From Anabaenopsis elenkinii CCIBt3563 (GTDB lineage Bacteria; Cyanobacteriota; Cyanobacteriia; Cyanobacteriales; Nostocaceae), in assembly GCF_015245355.1 (NCBI RefSeq), contig NZ_CP063311.1:1697217-1761216 (forward strand): a DNA stretch of 64,000 bases, written 5' to 3'. Position numbers and translations under genes: made by a program. The notes under the pieces are model-generated. The model was not told the DNA's origin. It did not search any database and saw only the letters and a program-made list of their open reading frames with translations. Shown piece by piece: positions 28,019-35,081 of this stretch; within the stretch, counting starts at the first letter, position 1; each line of letters begins with the position of its first letter.

Positions 28019-28269
28019 GAAACCAGGGGTTATAAACCCCTTTCTGATAGCTGAAGTCAGATGAATCTGACTACCATAATTTAGCTAGAAGTCTACTAGA
28101 TCCCCGACTTCTCAAATAATCACACACACTCTACCATAATTTATCTAGAAGTCGGGGATCTGCGGGTATCTGTGAGGGGGTAAGATCCCCGACTTCTCTT
28201 AAAAGAGTACACCACTTACCTGAATAGTCCTAGAAGTCGGGGATCTGGGGGAATCTTTGGGGCGATCGC
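28019..28269. repeat. Right repeat block flanking the restriction-modification gene
   Basis: Imperfect direct repeat of 25000-25313. It carries the 15-bp element in alternating orientation at 28098-28112, 28147-28161, 28183-28197 and 28232-28246, and ends GGGGGAATCTTTGGGGCGATCGCC. It lies between the start of the restriction-modification gene and the sir leader, so it must contain or border the promoters of both. Confidence 0.85.
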
Positions 28270-28332
28270 CATTTTGATAGAGATTTTGAAAGGCCCCTGC
28301 TATGTTAAAATTATATTATTCCTCCTATTGCC

Positions 28333-28375
28333 GACCGGATTACCGGTCATCAATCAGCCGAAAAAATGCTTCGGC
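28333..28375 (+). promoter_or_regulatory. Two consecutive hairpins in the sir leader
   Basis: GACCGG-ATTA-CCGGTC (28333-28348) and GCCGAA-7 nt-TTCGGC (28357-28375) lie 46-88 bases upstream of the sir start codon. They could act on leader RNA folding or be protein-binding sites. There is no T-tract. The structures are seen; a regulatory role is inferred. Confidence 0.4.
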
Positions 28376-28420
28376 GTTCACCGATGCCTTATTGAGAATA
28401 ATAGAAGAACTCTGATAAAT

Positions 28421-30340
28421 ATGGTTAAATCTGCTCCTGCCCCAATTGCCAAGCGTGATCAGCCTTCCAAAGTAGAAGGCATCAAGGAAAGAAGTAATTT
28501 TTTACGCGAACCCGTAGCTACACAAATCCTTGAAGATACAACTCATTTTACCGAAGAAGCAGTACAACTGCTCAAGTTTCATGGCTCCTATCAGCAGGAT
28601 AACCGCGATAACCGGGTCAAGGGACAGGGGAAAGATTATCAATTCATGCTGCGGACTAGAAATCCTGGTGGATTTGTACCACCCCAATTGTATCTGGCTT
28701 TAGATAAATTATCTGATGAATACGGGAACAACACATTACGAGTAACTACACGTCAAGGCTTTCAGGTGCATGGGATTTTAAAAAAGAATCTCAAGGCAGC
28801 GATCGCCACTATAGTAAGAAATATGGGTTCCACCTTAGGCGCTTGCGGTGACCTTAACCGTAACGTTATGGCTCCACCCGCCCCCTTTAAAAAGCGGCCA
28901 GAATACCAGTATGCCTGGGAATATGCCAATAATATTGCTGATTTATTAACACCCCAAACCGGCGCATACTATGAAATTTGGTTGGATGGGGAGAAAATTA
29001 TTAGTGGCGAAGAGAGTCCAGAAGTAAAAGCCGCAAGACAGCGTAATGGCAACGGTACAATTATTCATAATAGTGAAGAGCCGATTTATGGCACTCACTA
29101 TATGCCCCGGAAATTCAAAGTTTGCCTGACTGTACCTGGTGATAATTCCGTAGATTTATATTCCCAAGACCTGACTCTAGTGGTCATGACCAATGAGCAC
29201 GGAGAACTGGAAGGGTTTAATGTGTTCGCAGGTGGGGGTTTTGGTAGGACACACAATAAAGAAGAAACCTTTGCCAGGGTAGCAGATGAAATCTGTTATG
29301 TGGGAAAAGATGACGTTTACGATTTAGTCAAGGCTATTGTTGCTACCCAAAGAGACTATGGCGATCGCACGGAGCGCCGTCATGCTCGATTAAAGTACTT
29401 AATTCACGAGTGGGGCGTAGATAACTTCCGCACCCAAGTTGAGCAGTATTTCGGTAAATCAGTCGCTCCTTTCAAACCTTTACCAGAGTTTAAATATTAC
29501 GATTTCCTCGGTTGGAATGAACAAGGTGATGGCAAGCTATTTTTAGGCATTTCCGTAGAGAATGGTCGAGTTAAAGATGACGGTTCTTTTAAACTCAAAA
29601 CTGCCTTGAGGCAAGTTGTGGAGCAATTTAACTTACCCATGCGCTTGACACCCCACCACAACATCATTTTTTACGATATTGAGCCAGAAAATAAGTCAGC
29701 CATTCAGGAGCTTCTCCACCGTTGCGGTATTGTTGATGATCCCAACACCATTGAACCCCTAGTACGTTATGCCATGGCTTGTCCGGCTTTGCCTACCTGC
29801 GGTTTGGCTATTACCGAATCAGAACGAGCAATACCAGGCATTTTAGAACGGATTCGCAACTTATTGGATAAATTGGGTTTACAAAAAGAGCATTTTGTGG
29901 TAAGGATGACAGGCTGCCCCAACGGTTGCGCTCGTCCCTACATGGCAGAATTAGGTTTTGTAGGTAGCGCTCCTGAATGTTATCAGGTGTGGTTGGGAGG
30001 TTCGCCAGATCAGACCAGATTAGCCGAACCTTACATAGACAAGCTACATCATAACGACCTAGAAAGCTTTTTAGAGCCAATTTTCGTTTATTTTAAGAAC
30101 TTTCGGGAAGGCGGCGAAAGCTTTGGGGATTTTTGCCATCGCCTAGGTTTTGCTGCGCTGCGTGAGTTTGCGGATACTTATAAACCCGTATCTACTAATA
30201 ATAACAGTAAATCCCGCCATAGAGTTAGTATCCGCGATGAAGTATATACTAAGCTCAAAGCAGTAGCAAACAGCCAAGAAAGGCCAATGACTGAGTTGGT
30301 GAATGAAGCCTTAGAAGCTTACTTTCAGAATCTACCGTAA
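28421..30340 (+). CDS. sir: Ferredoxin-sulfite reductase
   Basis: 639 residues from ATG 28421 (an open frame runs back to 28274, but that part is not conserved-looking). It reduces sulfite to sulfide with six electrons from ferredoxin, using siroheme and a 4Fe-4S cluster. The cluster/siroheme cysteines are C454 and C460 ([11 protein letters not shown]) and C499 and C503 ([14 protein letters not shown]). Substrate-contact Arg/Lys motifs such as [13 protein letters not shown] and [12 protein letters not shown] fit Sir rather than nitrite reductase. The final 45 residues (about 595-639) resemble a ribbon-helix-helix (CopG-like) segment, [17 protein letters not shown] and [11 protein letters not shown], which is unusual for the catalytic core. 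A terminator follows. Confidence 0.94.
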   Translation: MVKSAPAPIAKRDQPSKVEGIKERSNFLREPVATQILEDTTHFTEEAVQLLKFHGSYQQDNRDNRVKGQGKDYQFMLRTRNPGGFVPPQLYLALDKLSDEYGNNTLRVTTRQGFQVHGILKKNLKAAIATIVRNMGSTLGACGDLNRNVMAPPAPFKKRPEYQYAWEYANNIADLLTPQTGAYYEIWLDGEKIISGEESPEVKAARQRNGNGTIIHNSEEPIYGTHYMPRKFKVCLTVPGDNSVDLYSQDLTLVVMTNEHGELEGFNVFAGGGFGRTHNKEETFARVADEICYVGKDDVYDLVKAIVATQRDYGDRTERRHARLKYLIHEWGVDNFRTQVEQYFGKSVAPFKPLPEFKYYDFLGWNEQGDGKLFLGISVENGRVKDDGSFKLKTALRQVVEQFNLPMRLTPHHNIIFYDIEPENKSAIQELLHRCGIVDDPNTIEPLVRYAMACPALPTCGLAITESERAIPGILERIRNLLDKLGLQKEHFVVRMTGCPNGCARPYMAELGFVGSAPECYQVWLGGSPDQTRLAEPYIDKLHHNDLESFLEPIFVYFKNFREGGESFGDFCHRLGFAALREFADTYKPVSTNNNSKSRHRVSIRDEVYTKLKAVANSQERPMTELVNEALEAYFQNLP

Positions 30341-30361
30341 ATTAATTTCATAAATCTTTTT

Positions 30362-30402
30362 AACCTTCTCTCCATAAGATTAACTAGGGAGTAGGTTTTT
30401 TT
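30362..30402 (+). terminator. Terminator after sir
   Basis: An imperfect stem between AACCTTCTCTCC and GGGAGTAGGTT is followed by a run of seven T (to about 30402). It lies 20 bp after the sir stop codon and before rsmE. Confidence 0.6.
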
Positions 30403-30433
30403 ATGCTTACAGTTTACAAGTAATTAAATTACT

Positions 30434-31141
30434 ATGGCGCAACTACAACGAATTGCGATCAACCCCGAGCAAATTCAAGGGAGTTTCATTACTTTGGGTC
30501 AAGAGCAACAACATTATCTCATCAGAGTATTACGCTTGCGTACAGGCGATCGCTTCATTGCTATGGATGGTCAGGGAAAATGGTGGTTAGCTCAATTACA
30601 AGCAGAACAAGCCCAAGTCTTAGAACAGTTAACTGTAGAAACCGAATTACCAGTGACAGTTACCCTCATGGTATCCTTACCCAAAGGCAACGGATTTGAT
30701 GAAGTTGTCCGTTATTGTACTGAACTAGGTGTAGCTTGTATTGCTCCCATATTGAGCGATCGCACCTTACTAAATCCCAGCCCTCAAAAACTCCAACGTT
30801 GGCGACGCATTGCTACAGAAGCGGCGGAACAATCAGAGCGGTGTTTTATACCCACCATCTTAGACCCCGTACCTTTTACTGCTAGTATTACTGGTAGTGT
30901 AGCAACACACCGTTATATTTGTGAGGGGCGTGGTGATTATCCCCATTTAAACAACGCCATTAATTCTCAACCAGCGGAAATTACCATTGCCACCGGACCA
31001 GAAGGGGGATGGACTGAAGCGGAAATTGCGCAAGCGATCGCATCTGGCTTTCAACCAGTATCCCTTGGTCGCCGCATCTTGCGAGCTGTTACAGCACCAA
31101 CAGTAGCAATCACCTTAATTTCCGCCGCATTTCACCGGTGA
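30434..31141 (+). CDS. rsmE: 16S rRNA (uracil-1498 N3)-methyltransferase
   Basis: 235 residues of the SPOUT-class RsmE family, which methylates U1498 of 16S rRNA. The N-terminal PUA-like part contains QQHYLIRVLRLRTGDRFIAMDG. The knotted C-terminal SAM site is seen in ATGPEGGWTEAEIAQA and SLGRRILRAVTAPTVAI, both diagnostic. Normal length. Probably its own transcription unit after the sir terminator. Confidence 0.95.
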   Translation: MAQLQRIAINPEQIQGSFITLGQEQQHYLIRVLRLRTGDRFIAMDGQGKWWLAQLQAEQAQVLEQLTVETELPVTVTLMVSLPKGNGFDEVVRYCTELGVACIAPILSDRTLLNPSPQKLQRWRRIATEAAEQSERCFIPTILDPVPFTASITGSVATHRYICEGRGDYPHLNNAINSQPAEITIATGPEGGWTEAEIAQAIASGFQPVSLGRRILRAVTAPTVAITLISAAFHR

Positions 31142-31179
31142 AAAATCCCCGCCACTCGAGTACAGAGACGTCAACCAAG

Positions 31180-31617
31180 TTAGTTATTAGAAGTTTTCAT
31201 TTGTCGTGCCATATCCAGATAAGAATTCATATTTGCCCCTGGACGGCGACGATTAGAGCCAGAACCGGATGTTCTAAGATACTTGGGGGCAAAGGTATTT
31301 TCTACCGGTGGCGTTGTTATCCCATTAGATGCTGATGCTGTCGTGGGTTCAGCCTTTTTCGCACTGCCATTTTTTGCTTCCTCTACTTTAGTGGTTATGG
31401 TAGTAACTGGTGTACTTACAGCCCCTGAAACTGGAGCGACACTACCATTACTTCTAGAGACCGGCGCTACTTCTGGCTGCTTATCTGTGGTCTCTGGTGC
31501 TGTATCAGATGCAGCTTCATCTAACTCTAAATAATAGCCGTTCCCTTTTTTGCCTGGTAACAACCCAGTAATGAAACTCAAAATACCCGTGATTAACTTT
31601 TTGATAAAACCGAACAT
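31180..31617 (-). CDS. Small conserved cyanobacterial protein, 145 aa
   Basis: ATG at 31617 begins MFGFIKKLITGILSFITG, an amphipathic or membrane-associated helix, with a purine-rich ribosome-binding site (GGGGGAAATT) upstream. An in-frame start at 31692 would add 25 uncharacteristic residues. The first 35 residues end in GKKGNGYYLELDEA, a segment I recall as conserved in cyanobacteria. The rest is a low-complexity Ala/Thr/Ser/Pro linker followed by a conserved-looking tail (NMNSYLDMARQM). No function known. It could be a membrane-peripheral adaptor. Confidence 0.75.
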   Translation of the reverse strand: MFGFIKKLITGILSFITGLLPGKKGNGYYLELDEAASDTAPETTDKQPEVAPVSRSNGSVAPVSGAVSTPVTTITTKVEEAKNGSAKKAEPTTASASNGITTPPVENTFAPKYLRTSGSGSNRRRPGANMNSYLDMARQMKTSNN

Positions 31618-31859
31618 GAGAATTTCCCCCGTCTTTATATATCTGTAAATACTTTTATTTCTGTAGTGGAAGCACTTGCCACTGGTAGACATTAAGAGTT
31701 AATTATTCAATTTTACCGTAGCTAAGTGCAAGATTTGGAAATGATGCTTAATTAAAATTAATATTTTCCTCTTGGCAGACCCGTGGTAAAAGTGGCATAG
31801 CTTACTAGTAGACATGAACACTCTCCAGGCATTGAATTAAGCACATCCTATACATTCCT

Positions 31860-32498
31860 ATGAATAGCAAAAACCAACAGCGTAACTCAGTGTTATTAAT
31901 ACACGGTATTGAAGACACGGGAGCAGTGTTCAATACCATGGCCAGTTATCTCAGACAAATGGGTTGGCCCGTGTATACCCTGGATCTGGTTCCCAATAAT
32001 GCTACCCTTGGCCTAGATATTTTGGCACAACAGGTAAGTGATTATGTTCTGAATAACTTTGCTCCACAACAACCAATTGATTTAGTTGGTTTCAGCATGG
32101 GAGGAATTGTCAGCCGTTACTATGTTCAAAAGCTAGGAGGATTTAAGCGTGTACAGAGGTTAATCACTATTTCCTCACCTCACCATGGAACTCTGATGGC
32201 CTATGCTTCCCAGCGCCAAGGCTGCTTGCAAATGCGCTCTAACAGTCAATTTCTCCAAGATCTAAATACTGATGCCCAAATCTTAGATCTGCTAAATTTC
32301 ACATCGATATGGACACCCTATGATTTGATGATTGTTCCGGCAAAGAGTTCACAAATGCCTGTGGGGAAAGAAATAATAGTCAGAGTTTTACTACATCCTG
32401 CCATGCTCACAGATCCCAAAAGTTTAGCAGCAGTGGCATCTGCCTTAAGAGAACCAATTAAACTTTGTCCCCAATTTCAGCGTACTGAGAACTGCTAA
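31860..32498 (+). CDS. Lipase-like alpha/beta hydrolase
   Basis: 212 residues. Lipase-type motifs are the oxyanion HG pair in LLIHGIEDTGAVF, the nucleophile Ser in VGFSMGGIVSRYY and the late SPHHGTLMA segment seen in triacylglycerol lipase and palmitoyl-thioesterase-like proteins. No signal peptide, so probably cytoplasmic. The catalytic His is probably the one near HPAMLTDP. Substrate unknown. The 3' end overlaps the convergent VOC gene by 41 bp. Confidence 0.85.
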   Translation: MNSKNQQRNSVLLIHGIEDTGAVFNTMASYLRQMGWPVYTLDLVPNNATLGLDILAQQVSDYVLNNFAPQQPIDLVGFSMGGIVSRYYVQKLGGFKRVQRLITISSPHHGTLMAYASQRQGCLQMRSNSQFLQDLNTDAQILDLLNFTSIWTPYDLMIVPAKSSQMPVGKEIIVRVLLHPAMLTDPKSLAAVASALREPIKLCPQFQRTENC

Positions 32499-32889
32499 AA
32501 ATCGCCTCTGGGTGGCGGTAATATTTAAACTCCATCAAGTTGTAAAAAGGATCTTCTAAAAAGAAAGTCCTATGCTCCAAGATTGAACCTAAAAAGCGAC
32601 TTTTAGGTGAATCACGAAAAACAAGCTGTTTTTGCTGTGCTGTTTCTAGCAACTTTTCCCACTCATATTCTTCAGTAAAAATCAGTCCAAAGTGTCTAGG
32701 GTAGATTGTTCTTTGGGGTGATAGGATTTCCTTGGTGAGGTGGGCTACTAATTGATGACCGTACAGGTTGAGAATCAGCGCCTGGGGATTTTCACGCCCG
32801 GGGATGCAGCCGAGTCCATCCACGTAATATGCTTTGGTTTGGGCGATGTCAGTTACAGGAAAAGCCAGATGAAATAAGGTGAGCGCCAT
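32458..32889 (-). CDS. VOC (glyoxalase/dioxygenase superfamily) protein
   Basis: About 143 residues from ATG 32889 (MALTLFHLAFPV); upstream in-frame starts at 32895 and 32910 add a few residues. The single VOC module has the beta-alpha-beta pattern FHLAFPVTDIAQTKAYYVDGLGC and later HRTFFLEDPFYNLMEFKYY. Putative metal ligands are H7 of FHLAF, H in PRHFGLIF and E in LMEFK. The reaction cannot be assigned. The 41-bp convergent overlap with the hydrolase gene is unusual but both frames look genuine. Confidence 0.85.
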   Translation of the reverse strand: MALTLFHLAFPVTDIAQTKAYYVDGLGCIPGRENPQALILNLYGHQLVAHLTKEILSPQRTIYPRHFGLIFTEEYEWEKLLETAQQKQLVFRDSPKSRFLGSILEHRTFFLEDPFYNLMEFKYYRHPEAIFSSSQYAEIGDKV

Positions 32890-33008
32890 AGCCATTATTA
32901 ATATCAACAAAGAAATGGTGATAGTGCAACTTTTAAGCTAATCAAAGCGATTAAACTAGATTAACTACGGCATCCGTCAATTCTGACGAGTCAGAAAGCA
33001 CGATAGAA

Positions 33009-33133
33009 TCATGGGTCACGGTGAAGGCAGTTAGTTGCTTGCAAAGCACGCAATAAAATATTGCGTGCGCCATTCACATCACGATAGACCTCACCAACTT
33101 GATGCACCAAAACCAGGTTTGTGGTCAAGCATA
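33009..33133 (-). pseudogene. Relic of an IS200/IS605-type tnpB (orfB) 3' end
   Basis: A short frame ending at a TGA (33009-33011) reads GEVYRDVNGARNILLRAL, matching the D.NAARNIL.. signature near the C-terminus of TnpB RNA-guided nucleases. No zinc-finger CxxC, no remainder of TnpB and no TnpA are seen, so it is a decayed fragment. The rest of the 32890-33383 gap shows no gene. Confidence 0.6.
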
Positions 33134-33383
33134 CAGTTTGAGATAATTGGAGCTTATATCTTAGTAAAGATGTTGGCTAGGAGTAGGGTAGAACAGTGAT
33201 TAACACATCTGTAGAACTCCGTGAGGGTTTTTTTAGTTTTGCCTGTTTTTTGCCTGCTGAATGTGTAATAGGAAAAGAACATAGGCATTTCTGACTTGAG
33301 ACGGTGGCAGAAACTGAGAATCCCAATCGTAAAATTGGTTATTCTGTTAATATTCTGGCCAAACTACTCATGATTGATTGCTG

Positions 33384-34154
33384 ATGTTATCTTTTATTGA
33401 CTTGACAAATCCCTGGTTGCTAGCCATAGCATTAAACACAATTCTGTTAGGTTTAGCATGGATTGCGCCTAAAAAGCTACTCACGCCAGCCGGATTATTT
33501 CACGCTTGGTTACTAGGTGTGCTCATTTGGGGCACCCTTGGTTGGCAAGGATATCTAGTGGTAATGTTCTATTTTTTGGTTGGTTCTAGTGTAACACGCA
33601 TTGGCATGGCACAAAAAGAAGCAGAAGGAATCGCTGAGAAACGTTCTGGAGTTAGAGGTCCAGAAAATGTTTGGGGTTCGGCTCTAACTGCTGCTCTGTG
33701 TGCATTGGGGGTGGGAATTCTCAATTCAGGATTACTCACAGCTAGTAAACTACTATTGTTGGGCTATGTCGCCAGTTTTAGCACTAAGCTTGCTGATACC
33801 ACTGCTAGCGAAGTCGGTAAAGCCTACGGTCAAAGAACTTTTTTAATTACCACATTCCAACCGGTACCAAGAGGTACAGAAGGGGCGGTAAGTTTAGAGG
33901 GGACAATGGCCGGTGTGGTGGCTTCAATTGCGATCGCCTGTTTGGGTTGGCTAGTGGGTTTGATAGATTCTTTAGGAATAGTTTGGTGCATATTAGCTGC
34001 ATTTATCGCTACTAATTTAGAAAGTGTGATTGGTGCCACATTACAATCTAAATATAACTGGCTTACCAACGAAGTAGTAAATATTTTTAACACGTTAATT
34101 GGTGCGATCGCAGCTATATTAATCGCCTTGATCTGGAAAATTACTATTTCTTGA
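33384..34154 (+). CDS. DUF92 / TIGR00297 membrane protein (VTE6-like)
   Basis: 256 residues from ATG 33384 with about six hydrophobic segments. Family motifs are KKLLTPAGLFHAWLLGVLIWG, SGVRGPENVWGSA and the nucleotidyl-type DTTASEVGKAYG plus FQPVPRGTEGAVSLEGT. The plant homologue VTE6 is a phytyl-phosphate kinase used in tocopherol and phytol recycling, so a role in phytol salvage from chlorophyll breakdown is likely. Integral membrane protein. It stands alone ahead of the secretion genes. Confidence 0.88.
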   Translation: MLSFIDLTNPWLLAIALNTILLGLAWIAPKKLLTPAGLFHAWLLGVLIWGTLGWQGYLVVMFYFLVGSSVTRIGMAQKEAEGIAEKRSGVRGPENVWGSALTAALCALGVGILNSGLLTASKLLLLGYVASFSTKLADTTASEVGKAYGQRTFLITTFQPVPRGTEGAVSLEGTMAGVVASIAIACLGWLVGLIDSLGIVWCILAAFIATNLESVIGATLQSKYNWLTNEVVNIFNTLIGAIAAILIALIWKITIS

Positions 34155-34322
34155 TTCTGGGATTAATTCTTTAAAAAAACATCAAATGATCTGAGCACAA
34201 ATTTATTGTAATTTGCGGTAGTATTACCATGACTATATAGTCTAATTTTTCTGTGTTCATGAGATATATTTCTATACTCTGTATAACTGAATTTCTTCAT
34301 CTATTCTTTATCTGATTATTTC

Positions 34323-35081
34323 ATGGAATCTTCACCATTTTTGATAGTTAATGACCAGCCAATTTTTATAAATAAAGCAGTAAAATATCTGCAAGCCTCA
34401 GGAAAATTAGCACAGTTTATGGGCGAAATTCTCCGCCAATATATTATTGAACAAGAAATAGAGTCGCGAGATGATATACAAGTTAGTCCCGCTTTGACAG
34501 AACAGACAATTATTGACTTCCGGCTCAAGAATCAACTCAATGACCCGAAGACATTTCAGGAATGGTTACACAACAACGCCACAGATTACGCCACCTTTTA
34601 TGAATCAATAGCATTGAGCTTTAAATTAGAAAAATTGAAAGTTTTAATCACAGAACATAAAATTCACGAATACTTTATTGAGCGTAAAATTTTTCTTGAC
34701 CGGGTAATAATTTCCCGGATCATTGTTGATGATCTGGAAGTAGCTCAGGAACTACAAGCCCAAATTGCAGAAGGAGGTAGTTTTGAGCAACTAGCGAAAG
34801 AATATTCTCTCGCTGAAGATCATATGGTCAATGGAATGATGGGACCAGTGAGCCGAGGAACAATCCCAGATCAATTGAGAGCAGTTATTGATACAGCCAA
34901 TACCGGGGAAGTAGTCGGACCTATAGAAATCGAAGGACGTTACGGCTTATTTCGGGTGGAGCAATTTTTGCCCGCGTCTTTAGAAGATATCCAACTTCAA
35001 CAATCACTACAAAATGAATTATTTGAGAAATGGCTAGTGGAGAAAATTCAAAAGCTGACAGTCAAACTACAAATGAGCTAA
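34323..35081 (+). CDS. Parvulin-type peptidyl-prolyl isomerase (PpiC/SurA-like)
   Basis: 252 residues. The N-terminal half is helical and SurA-like. The parvulin domain follows at about residues 130-235, with FLDRVIISRIIVDD, GGSFEQLAKEYSLAEDH and GPIEIEGRYGLFRVEQ. No signal peptide is evident, so it may act in the cytoplasm. The last 52 bp overlap the start of a type I secretion ABC transporter gene, which implies translational coupling. In cyanobacteria such isomerases are often found beside HlyB/HlyD-type exporters, where they may help keep the substrate unfolded for export. Confidence 0.9.
   Translation: MESSPFLIVNDQPIFINKAVKYLQASGKLAQFMGEILRQYIIEQEIESRDDIQVSPALTEQTIIDFRLKNQLNDPKTFQEWLHNNATDYATFYESIALSFKLEKLKVLITEHKIHEYFIERKIFLDRVIISRIIVDDLEVAQELQAQIAEGGSFEQLAKEYSLAEDHMVNGMMGPVSRGTIPDQLRAVIDTANTGEVVGPIEIEGRYGLFRVEQFLPASLEDIQLQQSLQNELFEKWLVEKIQKLTVKLQMS

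Noticed and set aside
25078..28246. CRISPR array around the restriction gene
   Set aside because: Spacing is irregular, orientation alternates and the units form hairpins; this is a palindromic repeat family.
28274..28420. 49-residue N-terminal extension of sulfite reductase
   Set aside because: The segment does not resemble a targeting or catalytic region and covers two leader hairpins; ATG 28421 matches the usual Sir N-terminus.
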